From NCBI GenBank assembly GCA_919902775.1, contig CAKKRJ010000002.1, positions 382,245 through 446,244 on the forward strand: a stretch of DNA of 64,000 nt. Reading direction: 5' to 3'. Below the pieces are notes generated by a model, which was given only the letters and a program-made list of their open reading frames with translations, was not told where the DNA came from and made no database searches. The stretch comes from Burkholderiaceae bacterium (GTDB lineage: Bacteria > Pseudomonadota > Gammaproteobacteria > Burkholderiales > Burkholderiaceae_C). Below, piece by piece: positions 12,344 through 22,166 of this stretch; position 1 is the first letter of the stretch, and every line of letters starts with the position of its first letter. The position numbers and the translations under genes were made by a program.

Positions 12344-12462
12344 CCTTTGACTGTAACCAATCTCTTGCCCGCGCGTTGACGAGCCCTGCGAGCATCCCGT
12401 CCAAGTAAAACACTGTTTATTCATCCAGTTTTGCGCAGCAATTCCCACTACAATCCGCCACC

Positions 12463-14445
12463 ATGGCTACCCAAACACCCGTCAAAACCTCCAACGAATA
12501 TTCCGAAGGCTCGATCCGCGTCCTGAAGGGCCTGGAGCCCGTCAAGCAACGCCCGGGCATGTACACCCGCACCGACAACCCGCTGCACATCATCCAGGAA
12601 GTGCTGGACAACGCCGCCGACGAGGCGCTGGCCGGTTTCGGCAAAAAGATCAAGGTGATCTTGCACGCCGACGGCTCGGTCAGCATCGAAGACGATGGCC
12701 GCGGCATCCCGTTCGGCCTGCACCCCGAAGAAAACGCCCCGGTGATCGAGCTGGTGTTCACCCGCTTGCATGCGGGCGGCAAGTTCGACAAGGGCAAGGG
12801 CGGCGCCTACAGCTTCTCGGGCGGCTTGCACGGCGTGGGCGTGTCGGTGACCAATGCGCTGTCCAAACGCCTGGAAGCCACCAGTTACCGCGAAGGCAAA
12901 GTGGCTACGCTGGTGTTTTCGGGCGGCGACGTGACCGAGCCGCTGGTGACCCGTGTCGCGGGCGACGGTGATCGCAAACAAGGCACCACCGTGCGCGCCT
13001 GGCCGGACGCCAAATATTTCGAGTCCAGCGCCCTGCCCATGAACGAGTTGACGCACCTGTTGCGCAGCAAAGCGGTGCTCATGCCGGGCGTGACGGTGAC
13101 TTTGGTGAACGAGAAAACCAAAGAAACCCAGCAATGGCAATACAAAGCCGGTCTGCGCGACTACCTGACGCAAACGCTGAACGGCGACCCGGTGATCCCC
13201 TTGTTTGAAGGCGAAGGCTTTGCCGATGCCAGCCACGACAGCTTTGCCGAAGGCGAGGGCGCGTCGTGGGCCGTGGCCTTCACCGAAGACGGCGCGCCGG
13301 TGCGCGAGAGCTACGTCAACCTGATCCCGACCAGCGCTGGCGGCACACACGACAGCGGCTTGCGCGACGGTCTGTTTACCGCCGTCAAGAGTTTCATCGA
13401 GCTGCACGGCTTGCTGCCCAAGGGCGTCAAGCTCATGCCCGAAGACGTGTTTGCCCGCGCCAGCTATGTGCTCTCCGCCAAGGTGCTGGACCCGCAATTC
13501 CAGGGTCAGATCAAAGAGCGGCTGAACTCCCGTGACGCGGTGCGCCTGGTGTCCAGCTTTGTGCGTCCCACGCTGGAGCTGTGGCTGAACCAGCATGTGG
13601 ACTACGGCAAGAAGCTGGCCGAGCTGGCCATCAAAGCCGCGCAAACCCGCCAGAAGGCCGGGCAAAAAGTCGAAAAACGCAAGAGCTCGGGCGTGGCCGT
13701 GCTGCCCGGCAAGCTGACCGATTGCGAGAGCAAAGACATCCTGCACAACGAGGTGTTTTTGGTCGAGGGTGACTCGGCCGGCGGCAGCGCCAAAATGGGC
13801 CGCAACAAAGAGTGTCAGGCCATCTTGCCCCTGCGCGGCAAAGTGCTCAACACCTGGGAAGTGGACCGCGACCGTTTGTTTGCGAACAACGAAATCCACG
13901 ACATTTCGGTGGCCATCGGCGTCGATCCACACGGCCCCAACGACACGCCCGACATGAGCAACCTGCGATACGGCAAGGTTTGCATCTTGAGTGACGCGGA
14001 CGTGGACGGCTCGCACATCCAGGTGCTGCTGCTGACCTTGTTCTTCCGCCACTTTCCCAAGCTCATTGAGGCGGGGCATTTGTTTGTGGCGCGCCCACCG
14101 CTGTTCCGCGTCGATGCACCGGCGCGCGGCAAAAAGCCCGCGTCCAAAGCCTATGCGCTGGACGAAGGCGAGTTGACCGCCATTTTGGACAAGCTGCGCA
14201 AAGACGGTGTGAAAGAAGGCGGCTGGAGCATCAGCCGTTTCAAGGGCTTGGGCGAGATGAGCGCCGAGCAGTTGTGGGACACCACGCTCAACCCCGACAC
14301 CCGTCGTCTGATGCCGATTGAACTGGGCCCACTGGACAACGCGGGCACCGAAAACCTGATGATGCAGCTGATGGGCAAAGGCGAAGCCGCCGCCCGACGT
14401 GAGCTGATGGAACTGCACGGCGACAGCATCGAAATCGACGTTTGA
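12463..14445 (+). CDS. parE: DNA topoisomerase IV subunit B
   Basis: ATPase subunit of topoisomerase IV, which decatenates daughter chromosomes. The 660-residue protein has a GHKL ATPase domain (DNAADEAL, DDGRGIP, SGGLHGVGVSVTNALS), a transducer region, and a TOPRIM domain with LVEGDSAGGSA and the metal-binding DADVDGSHI. It ends after GELMELHGDSIEIDV without the GyrB-type insertion, and its partner is the parC gene 90 bases downstream. This supports ParE rather than GyrB. The start MATQTPVKTSNEYS is the only plausible one. A TACAAT hexamer sits just upstream of the ATG. Confidence 0.95.
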   Translation: MATQTPVKTSNEYSEGSIRVLKGLEPVKQRPGMYTRTDNPLHIIQEVLDNAADEALAGFGKKIKVILHADGSVSIEDDGRGIPFGLHPEENAPVIELVFTRLHAGGKFDKGKGGAYSFSGGLHGVGVSVTNALSKRLEATSYREGKVATLVFSGGDVTEPLVTRVAGDGDRKQGTTVRAWPDAKYFESSALPMNELTHLLRSKAVLMPGVTVTLVNEKTKETQQWQYKAGLRDYLTQTLNGDPVIPLFEGEGFADASHDSFAEGEGASWAVAFTEDGAPVRESYVNLIPTSAGGTHDSGLRDGLFTAVKSFIELHGLLPKGVKLMPEDVFARASYVLSAKVLDPQFQGQIKERLNSRDAVRLVSSFVRPTLELWLNQHVDYGKKLAELAIKAAQTRQKAGQKVEKRKSSGVAVLPGKLTDCESKDILHNEVFLVEGDSAGGSAKMGRNKECQAILPLRGKVLNTWEVDRDRLFANNEIHDISVAIGVDPHGPNDTPDMSNLRYGKVCILSDADVDGSHIQVLLLTLFFRHFPKLIEAGHLFVARPPLFRVDAPARGKKPASKAYALDEGELTAILDKLRKDGVKEGGWSISRFKGLGEMSAEQLWDTTLNPDTRRLMPIELGPLDNAGTENLMMQLMGKGEAAARRELMELHGDSIEIDV

Positions 14446-14450
14446 CCCTC

Positions 14451-14520
14451 TTGTAGGTCGGCGCTTCAGCGCCGACGTTTCATGGACATCTTTTGTCGGG
14501 GCTAAAGCCTCGACCTACAA
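14451..14520. repeat. REP-like inverted pair, family 2 (BIME-like)
   Basis: Two units face each other between parE and parC. The left unit is TTGTAGGTCGGCGCTTCAGC followed by GCCGAC, itself palindromic; the right unit is the reverse complement of TTGTAGGTCGAGGCTTTAGC followed by CCCGAC. A 20-base spacer separates them. The pair starts six bases after the parE stop and could form a long hairpin in the parE-parC transcript. A related array lies at 30077. Confidence 0.9.
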
Positions 14521-14535
14521 ATTCATTGTCTTGCC

Positions 14536-16899
14536 ATGACCACTGACCTGTTGACCCCCGAACCCACCGCTGCCCCCGAAGGCGATCACCTGGGCGCTTA
14601 CGCCCAGCGCGCCTATTTGGAATACGCGCTGTCCGTCGTCAAAGGCCGCGCCTTGCCCGATGTGTGCGACGGGCAAAAGCCGGTGCAGCGGCGCATCTTG
14701 TATTCGATGGACCGCATGGGTTTGTCCTACAGCGGCCCGAACAACAACACCGCTGCCAAGCCCGTCAAAAGCGCCCGCGTGGTGGGCGATGTGCTCGGCC
14801 GCTACCACCCGCACGGTGACACCGCAGCGTACGACGCGCTGGTGCGCATGGCGCAAGATTTTTCGCAGCGCTATCCACTGATCGACGGCCAAGGCAACTT
14901 TGGCTCGCGCGACGGTGACGGCGCTGCCGCCATGCGTTACACCGAGGCACGGCTGTCGCGCATCACCAGCTTGCTGCTCGACGAGATCGACATGGGCACG
15001 GTGGACTTCATCCCCAACTACGACGGCTCGACCGAAGAGCCGCGCCAGTTGCCCGCCCGTTTGCCGTTCACGCTGCTCAACGGCGCCAGCGGCATTGCCG
15101 TGGGCCTGGCCACTGAGATCCCCAGCCACAACCTGCGCGAAGTGGCCGACGCCTGCGTGGCGCTGATCAAAAACGACAAGCTGAGCGACAGCGAATTGCT
15201 GGCCATCATTCCCGGCCCGGACTATCCGGGCGGCGGCCAGATCATCAGCCCGGCCAGCGACATTGCCGACGCTTACCGCACCGGGCGCGGCAGCCTCAAA
15301 GTGCGGGCGCGCTGGAAAATCGAAGAACTCGCGCGCGGCCAGTGGCAGCTGGTGGTGACCGAATTGCCGCAAGGCGTCAGCTCGCAGCGTGTGCTCGAAG
15401 AGATCGAAGAACTCACCAACCCCAAGGTCAAAGCCGGCAAAAAAGCGCTCAGCACCGACCAGATGCAGCTGAAGGCCAGCATCTTGAACGTGCTCGACGT
15501 GGTGCGTGACGAGTCGAGCAAAGACGCTGCCGTGCGCCTGGTGTTCGAGCCCAAAACCAGCCGCATCGAGCAACAAGAACTCATCACCGCCTTGCTGGCG
15601 CACACCAGCCTGGAAACCTCGGCGCCGATCAACATGACCTCGGTCGGCATCGACGGCAAACCCATCCAAAAGTCGCTGCGCCAGATGATCGTGGAGTGGA
15701 TTTCGTTCCGCCAAACCACCATCACCCGCCGCAGCCAGCACCGCCTGAACAAGGTGCTGGACCGCATCCACATTCTGGAAGGCCGTCAGCTGGTGTTGCT
15801 CAACATCGACGAGGTGATCCGCATCATCCGCCACAGCGACGAGCCCAAGCCTGCGCTGATCGAGGCCTTCCGCTTGAGCGACCGCCAGGCCGAAGACATT
15901 CTGGAAATTCGCCTGCGCCAACTCGCGCGTCTGGAAGCCATCAAGATCGAGCAAGAGCTGTCCGAGCTGCGCGAAGAGCAGGTCAAGCTGGAAGAAATTC
16001 TGGGCAGCCCCGCCGCACTGCGCCGCCTGATGGTGAAAGAAATCGAGGCCGATGCCAAGACCTTTGCCGACCCGCGCCGCACGCTGATCCAAGAAGAGAA
16101 AAAAGCCGTGGCCGAGGTCAAGGTGGTGGACGAACCGGTGACGGTGGTCGTGTCTGAAAAAGGCTGGGTGCGCGCCCGCACCGGCCACGGCCACGACGCC
16201 ACCAGTTTCGCCTTCAAAGCGGGCGACGGCCTGTACGGAACCTTTGAATGCCGCACGGTGGACACGTTGCTGATCTTTGGCAGCAATGGCCGCATCTACA
16301 GCGTGCCCGTGGCCACATTGCCCGGTGCACGCGGCGATGGCCAGCCGGTGACGACGCTGATCGAGCTGGAGTCCACCACGCACATCGCCCACTATTTTGC
16401 AGGCCCGGCCAACGCCACACTGCTGCTCAGTGGCTCGGGTGGCTACGGCTTCATGGCTTCGGTCGAGAACATGATTTCGCGCAACAAAGCAGGCAAGGCG
16501 TTCATCAGTCTCGCCGACGGCGAAACCGTCTGCGCCCCCAGCCATGTGAGCGGCTCCAGCGCCACTGTGTCTGCCGACAAGCAGCCCATGCCGGTCGCTA
16601 CCAGCGTGTGCTGCGCCAGCACCGGCGGGCGTGTGCTGACCTTTGAACTCAGCGAGCTCAAAACCATGGAAAAAGGCGGTCGGGGTTTGATGCTCATCGA
16701 CCTCGAAGCCAAAGACACCTTGGCCGGCGCGGCGGCCTACACCCGCAGCGTGAAGATCGCGGGCATCGGCCGCGGCGGCAAAGAGCGCGAAGAAACGCTT
16801 GAAATCCGCAGCCTGAACAACGCCAAAGCCGCGCGTGCCAAGAAGGGCCGTGTGGCGGATCTGGGTTTCAAGCCGAACCGGGTGACGCGGGTGGAGTGA
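14536..16899 (+). CDS. parC: DNA topoisomerase IV subunit A
   Basis: DNA-cleaving subunit of topoisomerase IV. The 787-residue protein carries the winged-helix breakage domain with [11 protein letters not shown], the [18 protein letters not shown] helix and the catalytic Tyr135 in [11 protein letters not shown] tower and coiled-coil follow, then a shortened C-terminal beta-pinwheel (residues about 540-780). The residues equivalent to E. coli Ser80 and Glu84 in the quinolone region are Thr96 and Asp100. It follows parE, separated by a REP-like pair. The start [10 protein letters not shown] at 14536 gives normal length. Confidence 0.96.
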   Translation: MTTDLLTPEPTAAPEGDHLGAYAQRAYLEYALSVVKGRALPDVCDGQKPVQRRILYSMDRMGLSYSGPNNNTAAKPVKSARVVGDVLGRYHPHGDTAAYDALVRMAQDFSQRYPLIDGQGNFGSRDGDGAAAMRYTEARLSRITSLLLDEIDMGTVDFIPNYDGSTEEPRQLPARLPFTLLNGASGIAVGLATEIPSHNLREVADACVALIKNDKLSDSELLAIIPGPDYPGGGQIISPASDIADAYRTGRGSLKVRARWKIEELARGQWQLVVTELPQGVSSQRVLEEIEELTNPKVKAGKKALSTDQMQLKASILNVLDVVRDESSKDAAVRLVFEPKTSRIEQQELITALLAHTSLETSAPINMTSVGIDGKPIQKSLRQMIVEWISFRQTTITRRSQHRLNKVLDRIHILEGRQLVLLNIDEVIRIIRHSDEPKPALIEAFRLSDRQAEDILEIRLRQLARLEAIKIEQELSELREEQVKLEEILGSPAALRRLMVKEIEADAKTFADPRRTLIQEEKKAVAEVKVVDEPVTVVVSEKGWVRARTGHGHDATSFAFKAGDGLYGTFECRTVDTLLIFGSNGRIYSVPVATLPGARGDGQPVTTLIELESTTHIAHYFAGPANATLLLSGSGGYGFMASVENMISRNKAGKAFISLADGETVCAPSHVSGSSATVSADKQPMPVATSVCCASTGGRVLTFELSELKTMEKGGRGLMLIDLEAKDTLAGAAAYTRSVKIAGIGRGGKEREETLEIRSLNNAKAARAKKGRVADLGFKPNRVTRVE

Positions 16900-17282
16900 T
16901 GCTTTTTTAAGCACGCCCCGCCAGCCCTTGCGGGATGCGGCTTGGGCGGCTTGTCCCTGTACTTGTCCACAGCTTTGGGCACGGGCTGTGGGGATTGGAT
17001 TTGCGGGCAACACCGTACCGTGACGCACTGTCACGCCCGAGGTCATGGCACCGTTGGGGGCGTGGTGAGCCGGTCCCAACCGAGGTGGTTTATTTTTGTA
17101 GCAACCCCAGCTTGGAGACGGCTACGCCCTCACGGGGCATGGATAACCAAACGCCTGCTTGTGTGCTCTGGAGTTCGCCACCTGGATTGCGTGGCCCTGC
17201 GTTTGTTGAAGGGCCTGAGCCTGCCGCTGAGAGGGCTGTTGTTTTCCGCTGTCGTGAGGCCTGATGCAGGTGATGCGCACGC
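16900..17282. other. Gene-free stretch after parC
   Basis: About 380 bases without a convincing gene on either strand. It contains a DnaA-box-like TTGTCCACA at 16963-16971 that pairs with GCTGTGG at about 16985 as a short hairpin. No T-run follows, so it is not a typical terminator. Nothing else recognisable. Confidence 0.6.
16963..16971 (+). promoter_or_regulatory. DnaA-box-like site
   Basis: TTGTCCACA matches the TTATCCACA consensus at eight of nine positions. It is a lone copy downstream of parC and may be chance. Confidence 0.3.
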
Positions 17283-17798
17283 TCAGCTCTGCGCGCCCAG
17301 CAAGTAATCCACCTTGCCCACGTCCACCCCGTTGTGGCGCAGGATGGCGTAGGCCGTGGTGATGTGGAAGTACATGTTCGGCAGCATCCAGCCCGTCAGG
17401 TAGGCCTGGCCCGTCATGGTGCGGGTTTTGCCGGGGCCTGCGGGGAAAGTGATTTCCTTGTCTTCTGTACCGTCCAACGCCGAGGCGGGCACGGTGGCAA
17501 GGAAGGCCAGCGTTTTTTGAATGCGTTCTTGCAACTGCGACAAGGTGGTTTCGGTGTCGTCAAACTTGGGCGCTTCGATGCCGCTCAGACGGGCCACGCC
17601 ATTTTTCACGGCGTCACAGGCGATCAGAATTTGCCGCGTGAAGGGCAGCATGTCGGGGGCCAAACGGTAGGTGGTCAGCGCGTCAGGGTTGATTTTTTTG
17701 GCGTCGACAAACTGCTCGGCTTTGGCCAGGATGTGGCTCAGGTTGCTGAGCATGCGGCTGCACACAGGCAAGCTGGCGTTGGACATGGAAATGGTCAT
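17283..17798 (-). CDS. DUF1993 family protein
   Basis: A 171-residue DUF1993 protein, a helical fold related to the DinB-like four-helix family; the function is not established. It starts MTISMSNASLPVCSRMLSNL with AGGAATTTCCC upstream, and shows the typical TYRLAPDMLPFTRQI, GVARLSGIE and TGWMLPNMYFHITTAYAILR segments; the last supplies the conserved histidine of this family. An in-frame extension to 17858 exists, but it is translated REP-like repeat and was excluded. A REP-like array lies directly upstream, and the RidA-family gene follows on the same strand. Confidence 0.88.
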   Translation of the reverse strand: MTISMSNASLPVCSRMLSNLSHILAKAEQFVDAKKINPDALTTYRLAPDMLPFTRQILIACDAVKNGVARLSGIEAPKFDDTETTLSQLQERIQKTLAFLATVPASALDGTEDKEITFPAGPGKTRTMTGQAYLTGWMLPNMYFHITTAYAILRHNGVDVGKVDYLLGAQS

Positions 17799-17831
17799 GG
17801 GAAATTCCTGAGGTGACGGTGAAAAAAAGGG

Positions 17832-17929
17832 TCTTCGGCCGCAGGGGCGACCTCCCACAAAGAGCCTGAGCCTTGTGGGAGTGCGTCCCCACGCGCGAAT
17901 GCTTCGGCCGCAAGGGCGGCCTCCACAAA
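17832..17929. repeat. REP-like palindromic repeats, family 1
   Basis: Three diverged units: CTTCGGCCGCAGGGGCGACC followed by TCCCACAA, then TTGTGGGAGTGCGTCCCC, then GCTTCGGCCGCAAGGGCGGC followed by CTCCACAA. They fill the gap between the RidA-family and DUF1993 genes. Orientation is inverted relative to the copies at 10330 and 59816. Confidence 0.85.
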
Positions 17930-17939
17930 TAAACTGAGT

Positions 17940-18398
17940 TCAACCGATTTCGGCAACCAGTTCGATTTCGACGCAAGCACCCATCGGGATTTGGGCCACA
18001 CCAAAAGCGCTGCGGGCGTGGGCACCGACCTGGGGGCCAAACACCTGGCCCAGCAGTTCGCTGCAGCCGTTGGTCACCAGGTGCTGCTCAGTAAAGTCAC
18101 CGGTCGAGTTGACCAGGCTCATGACCTTGACGATGCGCTTGATCTTGTTCAGGTCGCCCACGGCGGCGTGCAGGGTGCCCATCAGGTCAATGGCCACGGC
18201 GCGAGCGGCTTGCTGGCCTTCGGCGGTGCTGATGTTCTTGCCCAGCTGGCCGGCCCAGACTTGGCCGTCTTTTTTGGCAATGTGGCCCGACAGGAACACC
18301 AGGTTGCCGGTTTGCACAAAGGGCACATAGGCGGCAGCAGGCACGGCCATAGGGGGCAGTTCGATGTTCAGGGATTTCAGGGTGTCGTAGATGTTCAT
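17940..18398 (-). CDS. RidA/YjgF-family protein
   Basis: A 152-residue member of the RidA superfamily. Classical RidA is a trimeric deaminase that removes reactive enamine/imine intermediates of amino-acid metabolism. The sequence starts MNIYDTLKSLNIELPPMAVP and has GNLVFLSGHIA, GQQAARAVAIDLMGTLHAAVGD, NSTGDFTEQH and GAHARSAFGVAQIPMGACVEIELVA, so the core fold is intact. It is longer than RidA proper (about 128 residues) and belongs to the longer COG0251 subgroup in which the catalytic arginine is often retained (HARSAFGV here). Substrate not assignable. Confidence 0.9.
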   Translation of the reverse strand: MNIYDTLKSLNIELPPMAVPAAAYVPFVQTGNLVFLSGHIAKKDGQVWAGQLGKNISTAEGQQAARAVAIDLMGTLHAAVGDLNKIKRIVKVMSLVNSTGDFTEQHLVTNGCSELLGQVFGPQVGAHARSAFGVAQIPMGACVEIELVAEIG

Positions 18399-18529
18399 GG
18401 GGGGATGTCAAACAGGGTTGCAAAGGGATTCCCACGTGCGCAGGAATGGACGCCATGAGATTGTCGCTGAAGCTTTGACCTGCGGGCTGGCCCGTGGTCC
18501 GTCGGGCGTTTTCATCCCGGCATGGCGGC

Positions 18530-19429
18530 TCATGGGGCCATCGGGGCCACGGTCACGGCCACTTCCAGTTGGTGCTCGCCACCGCCTTGCAAGACACCAC
18601 GCAAGGGCGAGACGTCGGCAAAGTCGCGGCCCACGGCCAGGCGCACGTAGTCCAGACCTGGGCTGGCCAAGCCGGTGCGGTCGTTGGTTGGATCCAGGTC
18701 GAGCCAGCCCAGGCAGGCGTGGCTGGCCAGCTCGGGCAGGTAAACCGAGGCCCAGGCGTGTGAGGCGTCGCTGCCCACCAACCGGGGCTGTCCCGACGGC
18801 GGTTCGGTCAGCAGGTAGCCGCTGACGTAGCGGGCGGGCAAGCCCAGCGAACGCAGGCAGGCCAGCAGGATGTGGGCAAAGTCCTGGCACACACCGCGTC
18901 GGTCTTGCAGCGCTTGCAGGGCTGGGGTGTTGATGTCGGTGCTGGCGGTTTCGTAGCGGAAATCGCGGTGCATGCGTGCCGTGAGTTCTTGCGCCGCTTG
19001 CATCAGCGGCCGACCGGGTGTGAAGCTGCTTTGTGCATAGGCCAGAAACGCTTCGTGCACCGGCGCATGGTGCGAGCCAAACACAAAGCCGCTGTGCACA
19101 TCGCCGGGCTGACCGCCTCGGTAGCGAAAATGTTCACGCACGGCTTCCCAGCTTTGGCTGGCGTTGGCTGTGGGCACGGTGCGGGTGTCGAGTTCACTGT
19201 GCGCGCGGACCACCAGGCCATCGTGCGGATGCGTCAGGGCCCAGTAGGCGCGGTGGTTGCAAAACGCGTCGATGTGGTGCCGCACCGTGGCCTCGGGTGC
19301 GATCTGCATCCCGTGGCTGAGGACTTCTTGACACGGTGTGTTGGCCGGTTGCAAGTGGGCCACATGCTGGGCGGTTTGCACCTGCGGGCTGTAGCGGTAG
19401 CGGGTTTCGTGGGTGATGGCCAGGCGCAT
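18530..19429 (-). CDS. Transglutaminase-like cysteine enzyme, small form
   Basis: A 299-residue protein with the bacterial transglutaminase-like N-terminal domain (MRLAITHETRYRYSPQVQ) and a transglutaminase core. The catalytic triad can be read as Cys181 in RRGVCQDFAH, His224 in SHAWASVYLP and Asp246 in WLDLDPTND. No signal peptide, so it acts in the cytosol. It is the third gene of a minus-strand set behind the large DUF2126 transglutaminase and the ATP-grasp/alpha-E fusion; the fusion's stop lies inside the same region, overlapping nothing but leaving 47 bases. Such transglutaminases are predicted to cleave or transfer amide-linked peptide products. Confidence 0.9.
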   Translation of the reverse strand: MRLAITHETRYRYSPQVQTAQHVAHLQPANTPCQEVLSHGMQIAPEATVRHHIDAFCNHRAYWALTHPHDGLVVRAHSELDTRTVPTANASQSWEAVREHFRYRGGQPGDVHSGFVFGSHHAPVHEAFLAYAQSSFTPGRPLMQAAQELTARMHRDFRYETASTDINTPALQALQDRRGVCQDFAHILLACLRSLGLPARYVSGYLLTEPPSGQPRLVGSDASHAWASVYLPELASHACLGWLDLDPTNDRTGLASPGLDYVRLAVGRDFADVSPLRGVLQGGGEHQLEVAVTVAPMAP

Positions 19430-19476
19430 GGTTTTGGGATGCCGGTGGGGTGCCAGTGGGGTGCCAGTGGGGGCGC

Positions 19477-22149
19477 TCAGGCGCCTACGCTGTAGCGGGC
19501 TTCGCCGCTGTGCGTGAAAAACAACCCGCACAGCTGGTCGGACACTTCGTGGGCTGCGGTTTGGCAATGTGCGAGTGCGCGGTGCAGGGGCAGGGTGGGG
19601 TCTGAGATGTCGGCGCTGTTGGCCAGGGGCCAGAGGGCTTCGGGGGTCAACGTGATCAGCTGCGGCACCTGATCGGCCAAGGGCAGGGTGGCACCGTCGG
19701 CCAGCTGGCCCATGCGGCGCAGGCGCGAGCGCAGGGTGTGCGCCACCCAGCCCAGTGAGCGCGGGTTGTCAGCGTTCGTGACCAGCAAGTCCATCAGTGC
19801 TTGGGGCGTGCGGCTTTGTTGGTACTGGGCGTGGAAGCTGATGGTGCTGTCAAACAGGTCGAGCACGGCGTCAAACCCAGCTTGCTCGCCGATCAGGCCC
19901 AATGGCACGGCTTCGGACAGGGCGCTGGACAAAAATTGCAGGCGTTCGATGTGGCGGCCAATGGACAGCAGACGCCAGCCGTCGTCGCGGCTCATGCGGT
20001 CGGTTTGGGCACCGGTCAGCGCGGCCAGCATCTGGCTGGTATCGGCCAGCAGGCGCTGCACGGCCACGGTGTCGGGCGTGGTGCTGTTGACGTCGGGGCT
20101 GAAGAAGCGCGATTCGGCCTGTTCGAGCAAGCGCCAGTGTTCGGGCGACAGGCGTTCGCGCACCGAGGCCGCAGCCAGGCGCACGGCGCGCAAATTGAAG
20201 CCGACGCTGGTGGCCAGTTCCTTGTCCCAAAGACCGGCGATCAGTGCGCGCTCGAACACGCGGTGCGCTGGTGCAGCGGCGGGCACGCCGACGCGCACCA
20301 GGCCGTGGCGCGTGGCCATGCGGCTGATGAAGCTGAGCAGGCAGGGCAGGTTCTGGTTTTCGCTGCCGAGAATTTCCAGGCTCAGGCGCACCAGGCGCAG
20401 GGTGTTTTCGGTCCGTTCGGTGTAACGGCCCATCCAGAACAGGTTTTCTGCAGCGCGGCTGGTGACCAGGCGTTGGCGCTGGGGCGATGCCGCGTCCGCG
20501 CCGGGGGCGGCCAGGGGGGCGATGGGGGCACTGGTGGCACTGGTGGTTCTGGGTGTGGCAGGCGTTGCATCGGGTGCGGGGCTTTGTACCCACACATCGG
20601 CACTGCTGCCACCGCGTTGCATGGAGGCAATGCCTTCGCGGGTGCCCAGGCGCGCCAGGCCGCCGGGCAAGACTTGCCAGCCGCCCTGGGCATCGGCGAC
20701 GGCGAACACGCGCAGCACCACGGGGCGGGACTGGATGCAGGGCGCGCCATCGGCCCCGATTTGCCAGGTGGGTTGGTGCGACAGTGGCAGCCACGATTGC
20801 AGGGTGTGGGCATCGGGGTCGCGCAGGATGCGGTCGGCCCACGCGTCTTGCTCGCGGCGCGACAGGGTGTGGCCGTGCACGGGTTCGAAGCTTTGGCGGT
20901 CGGTGTTGTAGGGGTAGGTGGGTTTGATCACGCATTCACCGATGCGTGGCAACACGTCTTGCAACGCAGCGGCTTCGCCGCACCACCAGCTGGGAATGGC
21001 GGGCAATTGCAGTTCTTCGCCCAGCAGGTCACGCGCCAGCGCAGGCATGAACCCCAGCAGCGCGTTCGACTCCAGAAAGCCCGAGCCCGGTGTGTTGGCC
21101 ACCAGCACATGGCCACTGCGCACCGCTTGCAGCAAGCCGGGCACACCCAGGGTGGAATCGGCGCGCATTTCAAGCGGGTCCAGCCAGTCGTCGTCGACGC
21201 GCTTGAGCAAGCCATGCACCGGTTGCAGGCCTTGCAAGGTTTTGAGGTAGAGCTTTTCGTCCCGCACCGTCAGGTCGTTGCCCTGCACCAGGCTCAGGCC
21301 CAGATACCGGGCCAGATAGGCGTGCTCGAAATAGGTTTCGTTGTAAGGCCCAGGGGTCAACAGCGCCATGTGGGCCGAAGCGCCTGCGGGGCTGCGGGCT
21401 TTCATGCCGTCGATCAGGGTGCGGTAGGTTTCGGCCAGACGCTGCACCGGAAACGCCTCGAAGGCTTGTGGAAATTGGCGTGAAACGATTTGCCGGTTTT
21501 CCAGCAAATAACCCAGACCCGAAGGGGCTTGCGTGCGCTGCGACAGCAGCCACCAGCAGCCATCAGGCCCGCGCGCCAAGTCGAAAGCGGCCAGCGACAA
21601 ATAGCGTCCCCCGACCGGTGCCACGCCCTGCATGGCGGGTAGGTAAGCGGGGTGGCCTTGCACCAAAGCAGCGGGCAACTGGCCATTGAGCACCAGCTGT
21701 TGCGGCCCATAGGCATCGGCCATGATGCGTTCGAGCAGTTGCATGCGCTGCAGCACGCCCGCCTGGATCTGCTGCCAGTCGGCGTGGCCCAGCATGAGCG
21801 GGAACAGATCGAGCGACCAGGGGCGCTGTGGTTGGTCGGCCGCGGCGTACACGTTGTAGGTGATGCCGTTGTCGCGCACCTGCCGTTGCAGGTTGGCCAT
21901 GCGGGTGTTCAGATCGGATTTCTGCGCGGTGGTTTCCGCCTCCAAGGGGCCGATGAAGCTTTGCCAAGGCCCGCTGATGGACGGCAGGGCACCCGCGGTT
22001 GCGCCCGGGGGCGGTGTGTTGGTCGTGGGCGTGACGGCGTTGCGCAGTTCGTCCCAATGCCCGGCAGGGGCGCGCTCTTGCTGCAGACGAAGCCATTTCA
22101 TGGTTGCGGCGTCGAGCGCGTTGTCCGGTTGGGGCCGCGTGTCATTCAT
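19477..22149 (-). CDS. Fused circularly permuted ATP-grasp and alpha-E protein
   Basis: An 890-residue fusion. Residues about 75-525 form the circularly permuted ATP-grasp domain (COG2308), with GPYNETYFEHAYLARYLG, RVDDDWLDPLEMR and GECVIKPTYPY; residues about 560-885 form an alpha-E helical domain (COG2307), starting SRAAENLFWMGRYTERTEN. An Ala/Pro/Thr-rich linker joins them. ATP-grasp enzymes of this class are predicted amidoligases that form peptide-like bonds; the alpha-E partner has no known activity. The separate homologues at 28595 and 30229 give an internal reference: here the two are one polypeptide. The ATP-grasp lysine/acid set seems less conserved than in the stand-alone copy. Coupled to the upstream large transglutaminase with a 17-base gap. 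Confidence 0.9.
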   Translation of the reverse strand: MNDTRPQPDNALDAATMKWLRLQQERAPAGHWDELRNAVTPTTNTPPPGATAGALPSISGPWQSFIGPLEAETTAQKSDLNTRMANLQRQVRDNGITYNVYAAADQPQRPWSLDLFPLMLGHADWQQIQAGVLQRMQLLERIMADAYGPQQLVLNGQLPAALVQGHPAYLPAMQGVAPVGGRYLSLAAFDLARGPDGCWWLLSQRTQAPSGLGYLLENRQIVSRQFPQAFEAFPVQRLAETYRTLIDGMKARSPAGASAHMALLTPGPYNETYFEHAYLARYLGLSLVQGNDLTVRDEKLYLKTLQGLQPVHGLLKRVDDDWLDPLEMRADSTLGVPGLLQAVRSGHVLVANTPGSGFLESNALLGFMPALARDLLGEELQLPAIPSWWCGEAAALQDVLPRIGECVIKPTYPYNTDRQSFEPVHGHTLSRREQDAWADRILRDPDAHTLQSWLPLSHQPTWQIGADGAPCIQSRPVVLRVFAVADAQGGWQVLPGGLARLGTREGIASMQRGGSSADVWVQSPAPDATPATPRTTSATSAPIAPLAAPGADAASPQRQRLVTSRAAENLFWMGRYTERTENTLRLVRLSLEILGSENQNLPCLLSFISRMATRHGLVRVGVPAAAPAHRVFERALIAGLWDKELATSVGFNLRAVRLAAASVRERLSPEHWRLLEQAESRFFSPDVNSTTPDTVAVQRLLADTSQMLAALTGAQTDRMSRDDGWRLLSIGRHIERLQFLSSALSEAVPLGLIGEQAGFDAVLDLFDSTISFHAQYQQSRTPQALMDLLVTNADNPRSLGWVAHTLRSRLRRMGQLADGATLPLADQVPQLITLTPEALWPLANSADISDPTLPLHRALAHCQTAAHEVSDQLCGLFFTHSGEARYSVGA

Positions 22150-22166
22150 CCGGCCATTGTCGCTGA

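Noticed and set aside
12448..14418. A 650-codon open frame antisense to parE
   Set aside because: Shadow of parE; rich in His/Gly/Ala without domain signatures.
16963..16995. Possible replication origin (DnaA-box-like site and hairpin)
   Set aside because: Only one imperfect box, no cluster, no A/T-rich region and no dnaA/dnaN nearby.
14515..17079. An 850-codon open frame antisense to parC
   Set aside because: It mirrors parC codon by codon and has no family motifs; long antisense frames are expected in GC-rich genes.
19801..21483. 560-codon plus-strand frame opposite the ATP-grasp/alpha-E fusion
   Set aside because: Composition typical of a shadow frame; the minus strand encodes recognisable domains across the whole interval.
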